Shown here in pieces: positions 34,815 through 43,044 of a DNA stretch of 64,000 bases. Numbering within the stretch: position 1 is the first letter of the stretch; every line of letters starts with the position of its first letter. Source of the DNA: Dehalococcoidia bacterium. GTDB taxonomy: Bacteria; Chloroflexota; Dehalococcoidia; Lucifugimonadales; SHYT01. The DNA lies in NCBI GenBank assembly GCA_009692665.1, contig SHYT01000001.1:149378-213377 (forward strand), in the 5' to 3' direction. Position numbers and translations under genes: made by a program. The notes under the pieces were generated by a model, which saw nothing but the letters and a program-made list of their open reading frames with translations, searched no databases and was not told where the DNA came from.

Positions 34815-35951
34815 ATGGGCGACTATCTTTTCAGCGGCTCTGGCAAAGGGAACCGTGAGGACATACCTAGCATCAAGGTCATAGGCGCCGGCGGAGGCGG
34901 ATGCAACGCTGTCAACCGCATGTTCAAGGAGCCCATCCCGGGTGTTGATTACATGGTGATCAATACAGATGCACAGGCGCTGTCCCGGTACGAGACGCCT
35001 ATCCGCATACAGATTGGCGAGCGGGTGAGCAAAGGCCGCGGCGTTGGCGGCGACCCGGAGGCCGGCCGGCAATGCGCCGAGGAGTCCAAGGACGAGATTG
35101 CCGAGTTGCTGCGCGGCGCTGAGATGGTGTTCATTGCAGCGGGCATGGGCGGCGGAACCGGCACGGGCTCCGCGCCAGTGGTCGCTGAAATCGCCAAGTC
35201 ACTTGGCGCTCTTACTGTCGCCGTTGTGACCAAGCCCTTCGCCTTTGAAGGCCGCGCGCGCATGAAGACCGCTGAGGACGGGATCCACCGCCTCAAGGAA
35301 AAAGTTGATGCGCTCATCGTCATTCCTAACGACCGTCTCTCCTTCTTGTCCGACCAGAAGCTGACTATGAACAACGCGTTCCGGATGGCGGACGATGTGC
35401 TTCGCCAGGGCGTGCAGTCCATTGCAGAACTCGTCACGGTCCCCGGCGAGATCAACCTGGACTTCGCGGATGTCCGCGCAGTCATGCAGGGCGCCGGTGC
35501 TTCCTGGATGGGCATGGGCCGTGGCCGCGGTGAGCACCGTGGCATTGACGCCGCCAAGAATGCCATCAACTGCCCGCTGCTGGAGCTGTCTGTAGAAGGT
35601 GCCAAGGGCATCATCTTCAGCGTGACCGGCGGCGAGAACCTGACCCTCACTGAGGTCCAGGCCGCAGCCGAGTGCATTCAGCAGGCTGTTGACCCAGACG
35701 CCCGCATCTTCTTCGGCATGGTGCACGATCCGAAGATGGAGGACGAAGTCAAGATCACGATGATCGCCACGGGCTTCCAGGGCGGAGACTTCCTGACCTC
35801 CAGCCGTGATGCGGAGATCTCCAGCCTGGTGAACAACGGCAGCGCGCCCGCCACCCAGGCCGACATTGACCTGCCGCCGTTCCTGCGCCGGTCTTACAGC
35901 ATGAGGAGGCCAACAACAGGCAACCTGTCCAACGGATTCGGCCGGAAATAA
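34815..35951 (+). CDS. ftsZ: Cell division protein FtsZ
   Basis: The tubulin-like ring protein, 378 residues. GTP-binding loops IGAGGGGCNAVNRM, NTDAQAL and the tubulin signature GGGTGTGSAPVVAEIAK are present, with the T7 synergy region LDFADVRAVM. The C-terminal peptide DIDLPPFLRR is the conserved docking tail for FtsA and other partners, after a very short linker, followed by a further 20 residues. A 12-bp terminator stem follows. Confidence 0.98.
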   Translation: MGDYLFSGSGKGNREDIPSIKVIGAGGGGCNAVNRMFKEPIPGVDYMVINTDAQALSRYETPIRIQIGERVSKGRGVGGDPEAGRQCAEESKDEIAELLRGAEMVFIAAGMGGGTGTGSAPVVAEIAKSLGALTVAVVTKPFAFEGRARMKTAEDGIHRLKEKVDALIVIPNDRLSFLSDQKLTMNNAFRMADDVLRQGVQSIAELVTVPGEINLDFADVRAVMQGAGASWMGMGRGRGEHRGIDAAKNAINCPLLELSVEGAKGIIFSVTGGENLTLTEVQAAAECIQQAVDPDARIFFGMVHDPKMEDEVKITMIATGFQGGDFLTSSRDAEISSLVNNGSAPATQADIDLPPFLRRSYSMRRPTTGNLSNGFGRK

Positions 35952-35961
35952 GCTATCCCTC

Positions 35962-36033
35962 CCCCGACACCTTGTCGGGGTTCTGCCCCTCCCCTCAGAG
36001 CCGCTCTGTGCCGCCAGAGCGGCTCTTAAATTT
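35962..36033 (+). terminator. Hairpins after ftsZ
   Basis: CCCCGACA/TGTCGGGG (35962-35980) is followed by a 12-bp stem AGAGCCGCTCTG/CAGAGCGGCTCT (35997-36026) and TAAATTT. The second is a good intrinsic terminator for the ftsAZ transcript. Confidence 0.8.
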
Positions 36034-36036
36034 AAA

Positions 36037-36065
36037 GTAGGGGCGGGTTTGAAACCCACCCCTAC
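36037..36065. repeat. Palindrome with GTAGGGGC arms
   Basis: GTAGGGGCGGGTTT (36037-36050) and AAACCCACCCCTAC (36052-36065) pair with one mismatch. The GTAGGGGC arm recurs at 21423 and in the hairpin at 45136-45171, which suggests a small dispersed family. Confidence 0.6.
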
Positions 36066-36109
36066 GCGTTAGGCGTGCCGGAGGAACCAAGCCGCGCTAT
36101 ACTCCGCAT

Positions 36110-36295
36110 ATGAACGCTCTGTTGCAGGAGTTCTTGGCCGCAAGCGTTAGCATGACCGCCCTGGCTACGGTCATTGCGGTGCTGTTCTGGCTCCTCACCG
36201 GCATGTCCCCGTGGCCAGGCCTGGTGCTGGGCGAGCTGGCAGGCTTTGGATTTGGGACGGCGATGTTGGCGTTGGCGTCTCCGCGCAGGCGGTAG
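36110..36295 (+). CDS. Small two-helix membrane protein
   Basis: The 61-residue frame from ATG 36110 has two hydrophobic stretches (about residues 11-30 and 35-55) separated by GMSPWPG, and ends in SPRRR. There is no ribosome site, but TATACT at 36098-36103 sits six bases before the ATG, which suggests a leaderless message. Not recognised. Confidence 0.45.
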   Translation: MNALLQEFLAASVSMTALATVIAVLFWLLTGMSPWPGLVLGELAGFGFGTAMLALASPRRR

Positions 36296-36327
36296 AACTG
36301 GCGTAGGCTTTTCTGACGCCGGTGGAC

Positions 36328-36534
36328 TTAAGACCGACGAGCCAATTCAACGTTGACCCTCTCAATATCTCCTTCGTCTTGAAAACTTTCCTTCTCAAAC
36401 AACTTGACGTCAAGCTGCCGTTTGTCCTTTGTGGCGCTCGCATGTTCAGCAATATCATTTCGCAACTTGTTTTGGAGTTCCAGGCTCTTGTTCAAGAGTT
36501 CAGGTCGCGTCATTTCGGACAGTTCCTTGGGCAC
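36328..36534 (-). CDS. Small helical hypothetical protein
   Basis: A GTG start at 36534 has GGAGGAAA five bases upstream. The 68-residue product is highly charged and helical (EMTRPELLNKSLELQNKLRN, in parts), with regular Leu spacing suggesting a short coiled coil. Not recognised. Its ribosome site is the main support. Confidence 0.45.
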   Translation of the reverse strand: MPKELSEMTRPELLNKSLELQNKLRNDIAEHASATKDKRQLDVKLFEKESFQDEGDIERVNVELARRS

Positions 36535-36795
36535 TCGTTTCCTCCGAATCCGTCATTACCCGTCCCATTCTAGGCCTTTGCTTGCTCACAGTCTGTTTCT
36601 GCGTATCCTCGCCATACCTTCGCCAAACACGCGACAATGATGCGTCATAAGTGTCACTTTTTCACCTCGAGGCTCAGTCAGTTTTGACCACTGCTTCGTG
36701 TGAGATAAGAAGAGAGGCGGGCGTAGCTAGCTTCCTTGTCTTGTAAGTTCCTTCGACACATAATCAGTCGGCTCAACGATTTCGAGGAGACACGC

Positions 36796-38034
36796 ATGGC
36801 ACAAGCGGAAAAGACTGCGAAGGGCTCTATCCTGGGGACCAATCGCAATGTGTTCTTTCTGGGGATTGTCAGCGGGCTGACGGATATCTCCAGCGAGATG
36901 GTGGTCTCCATCCTGCCGCTATTCCTGAGCAACGTGCTGGGCGTGAAGACGTCGGTGATTGGGCTGATTGAGGGGATTGCCGATTCCACCGCCACGCTCA
37001 CCCGGCTGCCGAGCGGCTGGCTGAGCGACCGGCTGGGCGCACGGAAGCTGCTGACTCTGGTGGGCTATGGGCTGTCCGCGCTGAACAAGCCGTCGCTCGC
37101 TCTGGCGTCGACGTGGCCCGCCGTCCTGGTGTTACGTTTCGTCGACCGCGTGGGCAAAGGGGTGCGGACATCCCCGCGTGACGCGCTCATCGCCGACTCG
37201 TCTGTTGCGGGGCAGCAGGGCAAGAGCTTTGGCATCCACCGGGCGATGGACACTGCGGGGGCGATGGTTGGCGTGCTGGCTTCAGCGCTGATCATCTTCC
37301 TTATGCAACAGGGCGCGCTGGACCTGCGCGACGACACCTTCCGCACGGTCGTCCTGATCTCCGCAATCCCCGCGATACTTGGCGTGTTTATCCTCTGGCG
37401 CTTTGTGCGCGAGATCAAGCCCGCTCCGGCTGCGATCAGCTCCGCGACCGCCGTCCCGACTGCGCCTGTACGGTTCTCACTGCGGTTCAAGCTGCTGCTG
37501 TGCATCATGGTGCTGTTCACCCTGGGCAACAGCAGCGACGCGTTTCTGGTGCTGCGGGCGCAGAACGTGGGGCTGTCCGTGGTGCAGCTTATGGTGCTGC
37601 TGGGCGGGTTCAACTTGGTGTACGCCCTGGCCGCCATACCATTTGGCCGCCTGTCAGACAAGATTGGCAAGACGCGGGTTATCGTCGGAGGTTTGGTGGT
37701 CTTCGCGCTGGTGTACTCGGGTTTTGCGGGGGCAAGCGCGGTGTGGCATGTGGTGCTCCTTTATGTCGGCTACGGCCTCTACTACGCCGCCACCGAAGGC
37801 ATCGGCAAAGCGCTCATCGCGGACATCGCGCCGGAAGCGCGGAGGGGCACGGCGTACGGGTTGTATAACACCGCCCTGGGCATCACGGCGCTGCCCGCCA
37901 GCCTCATCGCGGGAGTGCTGTGGCAACTGTACGGGCCGCCCGCGCCGTTCATCTTCGGCGCAGCGCTGGCGGGAGCCGCGGCTGTGCTGCTGGTGGTGCT
38001 GCTGCGCGGCGAACGGGTGGCTGTCCGAACTTAG
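36796..38034 (+). CDS. MFS transporter
   Basis: A 412-residue major facilitator with about 12 hydrophobic helices. The loop 2-3 motif appears as LPSGWLSDRLGARKLL and its repeat in the second half as IPFGRLSDKIGKTRVI. RVGKGVRTSPRDALIADS after helix 4 and YYAATEGIGKALIADIAPEARRGTAYGLYNT in the second half are typical of a family of putative drug or metabolite exporters. Start ATG 36796 has GAGGAG upstream; longer in-frame starts lack it. Substrate unknown. Confidence 0.92.
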   Translation: MAQAEKTAKGSILGTNRNVFFLGIVSGLTDISSEMVVSILPLFLSNVLGVKTSVIGLIEGIADSTATLTRLPSGWLSDRLGARKLLTLVGYGLSALNKPSLALASTWPAVLVLRFVDRVGKGVRTSPRDALIADSSVAGQQGKSFGIHRAMDTAGAMVGVLASALIIFLMQQGALDLRDDTFRTVVLISAIPAILGVFILWRFVREIKPAPAAISSATAVPTAPVRFSLRFKLLLCIMVLFTLGNSSDAFLVLRAQNVGLSVVQLMVLLGGFNLVYALAAIPFGRLSDKIGKTRVIVGGLVVFALVYSGFAGASAVWHVVLLYVGYGLYYAATEGIGKALIADIAPEARRGTAYGLYNTALGITALPASLIAGVLWQLYGPPAPFIFGAALAGAAAVLLVVLLRGERVAVRT

Positions 38035-38072
38035 CGCTCGACGACCTTTAGGTGCAGTCAACCAGGGTGGTG

Positions 38073-38108
38073 TCCGTTCATGGATTCGACAAGCTCACCA
38101 CGAACGGG
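38073..38108. repeat. Family A palindromic repeat
   Basis: CCGTTCATGG...CCACGAACGGG encloses TTCGACAAGCTCA. The same unit is inside the inverted-repeat element at 60397-60430 and, varied, at 25001-25070 and 40202-40233. Confidence 0.75.
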
Positions 38109-38111
38109 TAA

Positions 38112-38447
38112 CTATTGTGCATCACTCCGGAGGTCGGGGTACGGATCCTTCGACTCCGCTCCGGCTTCGCTCAGGATGACAAAGAGAGGGTGGAGTGCAG
38201 GGACAAATGCAAGGAAGGTCCATAATTCTTTGTTAGCGCTGTTTTCTAGGTTGGTAAACCAATACAGGACAGCTACACCAAGGAACGTAGATATGATTCC
38301 ACACAGGCCGAAAACAGATAATCCGAGCCATGGCCTCAGTTCACGATGAGTCTGAAAGATGCGAATACCCGCCCAAATGAAAAACGTTAGATTAGCGGTG
38401 ACTCCGATCGCTGCGGTAATAAGGAACTTCATTTTGTTGTCGAACAC
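38112..38447 (-). CDS. Small membrane protein with repeat-derived C-terminus
   Basis: GTG 38447 is preceded by GGAGGGTAGC. The 111-residue product has three hydrophobic helices (about residues 7-30, 41-63 and 74-91). The last 20 residues (SEAGAESKDPYPDLRSDAQ) are encoded by the family A repeat at 38143-38180 and what follows, so the original C-terminus was probably replaced when the repeat entered. Not recognised. It is one base downstream of another tiny membrane gene on the same strand. Confidence 0.6.
   Translation of the reverse strand: MFDNKMKFLITAAIGVTANLTFFIWAGIRIFQTHRELRPWLGLSVFGLCGIISTFLGVAVLYWFTNLENSANKELWTFLAFVPALHPLFVILSEAGAESKDPYPDLRSDAQ
38143..38180. repeat. Family A repeat, second form, inside a gene
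   Basis: GGATCCTTCGACTCCG and CTTCGCTCAGGATGAC flank a short centre. It resembles 21434-21462 and the right half of 25001-25070. On the minus strand it is read as the end of the membrane protein at 38112-38447. Confidence 0.75.
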
Positions 38448-38448
38448 G

Positions 38449-38583
38449 CTACCCTCCTATCCATTTAGAGATATGGATAATTACTCCCACTAAGAGCGCA
38501 AAAGCTAAAACTAACGCTACTCGACGGTTACCTCGAACGAAGTTCCAAACAGACAATGAGCCCACGGCAAGAAGGCCGATCAC
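38449..38583 (-). CDS. 44-residue two-helix membrane protein
   Basis: From GTG 38583 the minus strand reads 44 residues: MIGLLAVGSLSVWNFV, a basic turn RGNRR, then VALVLAFALLVGVIIHI and SKWIGG. The last codons contain the GGAGGG that serves as ribosome site of the next gene, and TAG-C-GTG links stop and start. This tight join supports that both are real. Function unknown. Confidence 0.5.
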   Translation of the reverse strand: MIGLLAVGSLSVWNFVRGNRRVALVLAFALLVGVIIHISKWIGG

Positions 38584-39031
38584 CCACCAGGCCTCATATT
38601 AGGATGCTCATTTGCGTCCCCCATCAATGGTCCGACATCGCGAGCATCTTGTTGCCTGCGAGGCCGTCTGTCCAGAATGGCCCCACAGGTAATCACCGAT
38701 AACCATCGGTACCCAATAACACGAAAAGACGTGTTTTCGGTGCACGTTTCGTATGTCAACCCAGGAGCGAGGCCACGATGCAGAATGCTTCGCGTACTGG
38801 CGCCTGAGTCGCCTTGGCGTCCTGGACTCCGCAAGGAGCGCGTGATTCCGCCCACTCGGAAGTGGCGTCTCGTGACTGATAAAGGTGCCGAACAGAGGCT
38901 GTTGTTACGGTAACGTGACGTTTGTGAGAAAGCTGAAGTACATTTCAGTTATGAAACGATAAAGTGACCCGATTTCTCCCAGAATCACGGGATTTTTGCG
39001 GCATTTAACACTTGACAAGAATTGCCTCTAT
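38584..39031 (+). other. Region upstream of nrdR without a clear gene
   Basis: No convincing gene. I looked for a cobalamin riboswitch because a B12-dependent reductase lies downstream and did not find its conserved core. The last 30 bases hold promoter-like hexamers (TTGACA at 39012-39017; TTAACA at 39005 with TATGTA at 39029). Confidence 0.55.
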
Positions 39032-39078
39032 GTACAACACTTTGGTACTCCTCACAGGAGGAACACAACATCTTGTGG
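39032..39078 (+). promoter_or_regulatory. Tandem NrdR boxes
   Basis: Two 16-bp near-palindromes sit at 39032-39047 and 39063-39078, exactly 31 bp apart. Both share the core ACAACAnnTTG (GTACAACACTTTGGTA and ACACAACATCTTGTGG). Tandem boxes of 16 bp about three helical turns apart are the known NrdR operator form. They overlap the promoter region and precede the nrdR ATG by 20 bases. Confidence 0.75.
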
Positions 39079-39098
39079 TAGTAAGGGTTCTAACCGTC

Positions 39099-39677
39099 AT
39101 GCGCTGTCCGCAATGTGCACATCCACATAGCAAAGTCACCGACTCGCGCGAGTCCAACGAGGGGATACGGCGTCGCCGGGAGTGTTTGCTGTGCGGGCAC
39201 CGGTTTACCACCATGGAGCACTGCCAGTCTCCAACTCTCATTGTACTGAAGCGCGATGGCCGCCGCGAGGACTTCAGCCGGGAGAAGGTTACGTCCGGCA
39301 TCCTGCGCGCCTGCGCTCGCCGTCCTGTCACCATGGAAGCCATCGACAAGCTGGTGGAAGGCATTGAGCGCGACCTGAACCGCTCCGGCAAGCCGGAAGT
39401 GCCCAGCAGCAGCATCGGCCAGATGGTGATGGAGCGGTTGCGGGGGCTGGACCGCGTGGCGTACGTGCGGTTCGCGTCAGTCTACCGGAACTACCAGGAC
39501 GTGGAAAGCTTTGTCCAGGAAGCGCAGGAGTTGCTCGGCAACGAGCAGGCGCCTGAGCCAGTTGCAACGGGCAAGCGCAACGCCGCGCCCCAACTGCCGA
39601 ACGCGCAGCTTCCGTTGCCGATGGCGGGAAGCACCGGGCGCGGACGGCGGAGTAAGAAGATGGCGGAATCAGCATGA
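39099..39677 (+). CDS. nrdR: Ribonucleotide reductase regulator NrdR
   Basis: NrdR represses ribonucleotide reductase genes when dATP/ATP is high. The product starts MRCPQCAHPHSKVTDSRES with a zinc ribbon (CPQC at 3-6, CLLC at 31-34), followed by the ATP-cone domain LIVLKRDGRREDFSREKV and VAYVRFASVYRNYQDVESF. I use ATG 39099; in-frame starts upstream would place the operator inside the gene. At 192 residues it is some 35 longer than usual owing to a basic tail after residue 150. It heads an operon with nrdJ. Confidence 0.96.
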   Translation: MRCPQCAHPHSKVTDSRESNEGIRRRRECLLCGHRFTTMEHCQSPTLIVLKRDGRREDFSREKVTSGILRACARRPVTMEAIDKLVEGIERDLNRSGKPEVPSSSIGQMVMERLRGLDRVAYVRFASVYRNYQDVESFVQEAQELLGNEQAPEPVATGKRNAAPQLPNAQLPLPMAGSTGRGRRSKKMAESA

Positions 39678-39689
39678 ACCTCTCGACAG

Positions 39690-39810
39690 CCCCCTCCCTG
39701 TAAAGAAGGGGAAGAGCAGATGGGCGCCAACAGAACATTCGGAAATAGAGGGGGAAGGTGGAAACACCTTCCCCAAGCCCTCTCCCAGACGGGAGCGGGG
39801 GCATGGGGAA
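39690..39810. repeat. Cluster of family B repeats between nrdR and the zinc-ribbon gene
   Basis: CCCCCTCCCTGTAAAGAAGGGG is followed by a perfect 10-bp stem GGGGAAGGTG-GAAA-CACCTTCCCC (39751-39774) and CCCTCTCCCAGACGGGAGCGGG. The same themes occur at 20537, 24785 and 41311. Confidence 0.7.
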
Positions 39811-39815
39811 CGCAC

Positions 39816-40040
39816 ATGAGAGAGTTATCTGTGACTGTAGGATGCACCAACTGCCAACGGGAAACGGAAGTGTCGGTCAAAGAAATGTTGTCCGCCACGT
39901 CTAGGGCGTGCCCCTACTGTCGCATGAAGATTGAGTTGTCCGGTGAGGACGAGCGCAAGGCTAGACGTGTATTGCGAGCGCATCAGCGCGCCATGCGTGC
40001 GCTGAACGCAACGGTCCCGTTCCGCTTAAGTACGCTCTGA
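39816..40040 (+). CDS. Small zinc-ribbon protein
   Basis: A 74-residue protein with GCTNC (Cys pair near residues 10 and 13) and ACPYC (near 33 and 36), two CxxC pairs that should bind one zinc. The second half is a basic helix (DERKARRVLRAHQRAMRAL). It lies between nrdR and nrdJ on the same strand. Function unknown; it could be a nucleic-acid-binding accessory of the operon. ATG 39816 is used because longer frames run through the repeat cluster. Confidence 0.65.
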   Translation: MRELSVTVGCTNCQRETEVSVKEMLSATSRACPYCRMKIELSGEDERKARRVLRAHQRAMRALNATVPFRLSTL

Positions 40041-40170
40041 GAAGAGCGCCCCAAGGAGGAATTAGGGAGTGGCGGTGGTTGATGGTGAAACTTTCCCCGG
40101 AAAACCATAACGAACTGTACATATGCGATTGATGTGTCCCCAAAGCGGGATCGAACAGGAGAGAGGAACC

Positions 40171-42843
40171 ATGGTAGATACGGTAGGGCGAAACTCAGGG
40201 CGGGCCCATTCGACAGGCTCAGGGCGAACGGGTAGCGGAAAATCGGAAATCATTGCGGAGCTGCGCGCCAAGATGCGCGCCACCTCCGACCCCACGGTGC
40301 GGCGGGCGCTGGAGCAGGCGCTGGCATCGCTGGAATCGTCACCTGCGGGCGAGGGCATTGCGTCGGCTAAGCACGTTGCCGCTGCCCTCAAGCGCACGGG
40401 GCTGACCAGCGACCCCGGCGAGCTGGCGTTCACGGAGAACGCGCTCACCGTGCTCAAGGCCCGGTATCTGCTCCGCAACGACAAGGGTGAAGTGATTGAG
40501 ACGCCGGAGGGAATGCTCCGCCGCGTTGCGCACGCCATCGCCGAGGGTGACCTCCCCTACAACCCGAAGGCGGACGTGAAAGCGTCTGAGGAAGAGTTTT
40601 ACCACCTTATGGCGCGCCTCGATTTCCTCCCCAACTCGCCCACCATGATGAACGCCGGCACCGGTGCGGGCACCCTCTCCGCCTGCTTCGTCCTGCCGCT
40701 CAAGGACTCCATGGAAGACATTATGGAGACCGCGCACGACATCGCCATGGTGCAGAAGTTCGGCGGCGGCACGGGCGTGGCGCTGTCAGAGCTTCGCCAC
40801 AAGGGCGCCGCGATTTCTACCACCCACGGCAGGGCGTGCGGGCCCATCGCCGTGCTCAAGCACCTGTCGTCGGTGTCCACCATGATCACCCAGGGCGGCA
40901 AACGCGACGGCGCGAACATGGCCGTTATGTCCGTCCACCACCCGGACATCCTGGAGTTCATCACTTGCAAGCATGAAGAAGGCGTCATCCACAACTACAA
41001 CATCTCCGTCGGCGTGGACGAAGAGTTCATGCAAGCGGTCCGCGACGGCGGCCGACTGGAGCTGCGCGACCCGCGCACCAGCGCCCTGGTCAATACGCTG
41101 GACGCCCGCGAGGTGTTCGGGCAAATCGTGGAAGGCGCGTGGCGCAACGGCGAGCCAGGCATGATTTTCCTGGACCGCGTGAACCAGGACAACCCAACGC
41201 CGCACCTGGGCCTTATGTCCGCCACCAACCCGTGCGGCGAGCAGCCCCTGCTTCCCTACGAGTCCTGCAACCTCGGCTCCATCAACATGGCCAAGATGGT
41301 CAGGTACGTGCCCTCACCCCGGCCCTCTCCCACGGGGGGAGAGGGTGAAACCGTTGCCGAAATCGACTGGGAGCGTCTGCGCAAGACAGTCTGGACCGCG
41401 GTGCACTTCCTGGACAATATCATCGACATCAACAAGTACTCGGTGCCTGAAATCGAGAAGATGACCAAGCTGACGCGCAAGATTGGCCTGGGCGTCATGG
41501 GCTTCTCCGACATGCTCGTCCGCATGGGCGTGCCGTACGACTCCGAAGAGGGCGTCATCACCGGACGTGAGGTCATGCGCTTCATCCGCGAGGAGGCCGA
41601 CGCTGCTTCCGTCGAGCTGGCCAAGGAGCGCGGCGTGTTCCCGGCGTTCAAGGGCAGCCGCCACGACCGGCCCGGCGGCCTGAAGCTCCGCAACGCCTGC
41701 CGCCTGACGGTTGCGCCCACCGGCACCATCAGCATGATCGCCGGGTGCTCCAGCGGCGTGGAGCCCATCTTCGCGCTGGCGTTCCGCAAGCAGAACATCC
41801 TGGGCGGCGCCACGCTCTACTACTCGGACACGGCGTTCGAAGCGGTCGCGAAGTCTGAGGAGTTCTGGAGCGAGGAACTGCTGGAAGACCTGTCACAGGG
41901 CCACTTGTTGAACACGCGGGTGGACGTGCCGCAGTGGGTGAAGGACGTTTTCACCACCGCGCCGGACATCGTGCCGGAGTACCACGTACGGATGCAGGCG
42001 GCGTTCCAGGAGTCCACGGACGCGGCCATCTCCAAGACCATCAACTTCCCCAACGAGGCCACGGTGGGCGACGTCCAGAATACGTACATGATGGCGTGGG
42101 AGCTTGGCTGCAAGGGCATAACGGTCTACCGCGCAGGCAGCCGCGAGAAGGAAGTGCTGACCGCGGGCACCAAGCCCGAGCAGAAGGCCGCGTCGGTTGC
42201 CGACGTGCCGCTGACGGACGAGGGGCTGCGCAAGCCGCGCATCCGCCCACAGGAGTTGCAAGGCTTGGTCGAGCGCGTGCGCACCGGCCAGGGCAACATG
42301 TACGTTACGGTAACCTTTGACGAAGACGGCCAGCCGTTTGAGGCGTTCGCCTCCCTGGGCAAGGCCGGCACCACGGACGCCGCCAACCTGGAGGCCATCG
42401 CCCGCCTGGTGTCGATGGCGCTGCGCTCGGGCGTGGACCCGCAAGAGGTCATCAGCCAGCTCCGCAACATTACGTCCGAGCCAGTCTGGGACAACGGCGT
42501 GCTCGTGAAATCGGCGCCGGACGCCATGGCCATCGCCATCGCCCGCGCCATCGAGCGGGTGCAGTCCACCGGCCTGACGCTGCCCGGCCGGGGGCCGGAG
42601 GCCCAGCAGGCATCGCTCTTCAATAAGGAGGCAATCGGCCACGGCGTGAAGGAGCCGGTCACCGCCGCGCTGCCCGCCTCCCGCCCGACCGCGAGCAAGG
42701 TGGCGCTCATGGGCAAGGCGATTCCGGTGATCAGCAGCGACCGGACGGGTGGCTGGGCGCAGTGCCCGCAGTGCTCCGGCCCGCTCACGTTCCAGGAGGG
42801 CTGCCAGATGTGCCGCGAGTGCGGCTACAACAAATGCGGGTAG
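40171..42843 (+). CDS. nrdJ: Adenosylcobalamin-dependent ribonucleotide reductase
   Basis: Class II reductase, 890 residues from ATG 40171 (AGGAGAGAGG upstream). It makes deoxyribonucleotides with a B12 radical, so it needs no oxygen. Visible are an N-terminal helical extension, LPNSPTMMNAGTG, SACFVLPL with the redox Cys, FGGGTGVALSELR, the active-site block NPCGEQPLLPYESCNLGSINM, APTGTISMIAGCSSGVEP, and a C-terminal Cys-rich tail CPQC...CQMCRECGYNKCG. Two dispersed repeats are read in frame: residues about 11-21 (RAHSTGSGRTG) and 380-393 (PSPRPSPTGGEGE). The latter is an extra loop between conserved blocks. NrdR boxes upstream of nrdR should control it. Confidence 0.97.
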   Translation: MVDTVGRNSGRAHSTGSGRTGSGKSEIIAELRAKMRATSDPTVRRALEQALASLESSPAGEGIASAKHVAAALKRTGLTSDPGELAFTENALTVLKARYLLRNDKGEVIETPEGMLRRVAHAIAEGDLPYNPKADVKASEEEFYHLMARLDFLPNSPTMMNAGTGAGTLSACFVLPLKDSMEDIMETAHDIAMVQKFGGGTGVALSELRHKGAAISTTHGRACGPIAVLKHLSSVSTMITQGGKRDGANMAVMSVHHPDILEFITCKHEEGVIHNYNISVGVDEEFMQAVRDGGRLELRDPRTSALVNTLDAREVFGQIVEGAWRNGEPGMIFLDRVNQDNPTPHLGLMSATNPCGEQPLLPYESCNLGSINMAKMVRYVPSPRPSPTGGEGETVAEIDWERLRKTVWTAVHFLDNIIDINKYSVPEIEKMTKLTRKIGLGVMGFSDMLVRMGVPYDSEEGVITGREVMRFIREEADAASVELAKERGVFPAFKGSRHDRPGGLKLRNACRLTVAPTGTISMIAGCSSGVEPIFALAFRKQNILGGATLYYSDTAFEAVAKSEEFWSEELLEDLSQGHLLNTRVDVPQWVKDVFTTAPDIVPEYHVRMQAAFQESTDAAISKTINFPNEATVGDVQNTYMMAWELGCKGITVYRAGSREKEVLTAGTKPEQKAASVADVPLTDEGLRKPRIRPQELQGLVERVRTGQGNMYVTVTFDEDGQPFEAFASLGKAGTTDAANLEAIARLVSMALRSGVDPQEVISQLRNITSEPVWDNGVLVKSAPDAMAIAIARAIERVQSTGLTLPGRGPEAQQASLFNKEAIGHGVKEPVTAALPASRPTASKVALMGKAIPVISSDRTGGWAQCPQCSGPLTFQEGCQMCRECGYNKCG
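40202..40233. repeat. Family A repeat inside the nrdJ coding region
   Basis: GCCCATTCGACAGGCTCAGGGCGAACGG matches the unit at 60397-60430 (TTCGACAGGCTCA..CGAACGG). It is read in frame near the N-terminus of nrdJ. Confidence 0.75.
41311..41348. repeat. Family B repeat inside the nrdJ coding region
   Basis: CCCTCACCCCGGCCCTCTCC and CACGGGGGGAGAGGGTGAA form a palindrome of the type seen at 20537 and 39690. It encodes PSPRPSPTGGEGE in nrdJ without breaking the frame. Confidence 0.8.
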
Positions 42844-43044
42844 GCCGCAGGCCTACAACCATGGCGCTGTCGCTCCCGAGTGAGGTGAGAGGCGATGGCG
42901 GGAACTTATTTGGGGAACCAGGAGTTCTTATGTTACGGGTGTGGCCACAACAGTGCGGCTAGGCTCCTGAATGCGCTGAAGTGCGTCAGGACAGGCAAAT
43001 GGCGGCCTAGAACCGGGAAGCGATTGGTAAGAAGGAGGAACTCT

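Noticed and set aside
38584..39098. Cobalamin riboswitch before the B12-dependent reductase operon
   Set aside because: The conserved B12-box core is not present; the visible control elements are NrdR boxes.
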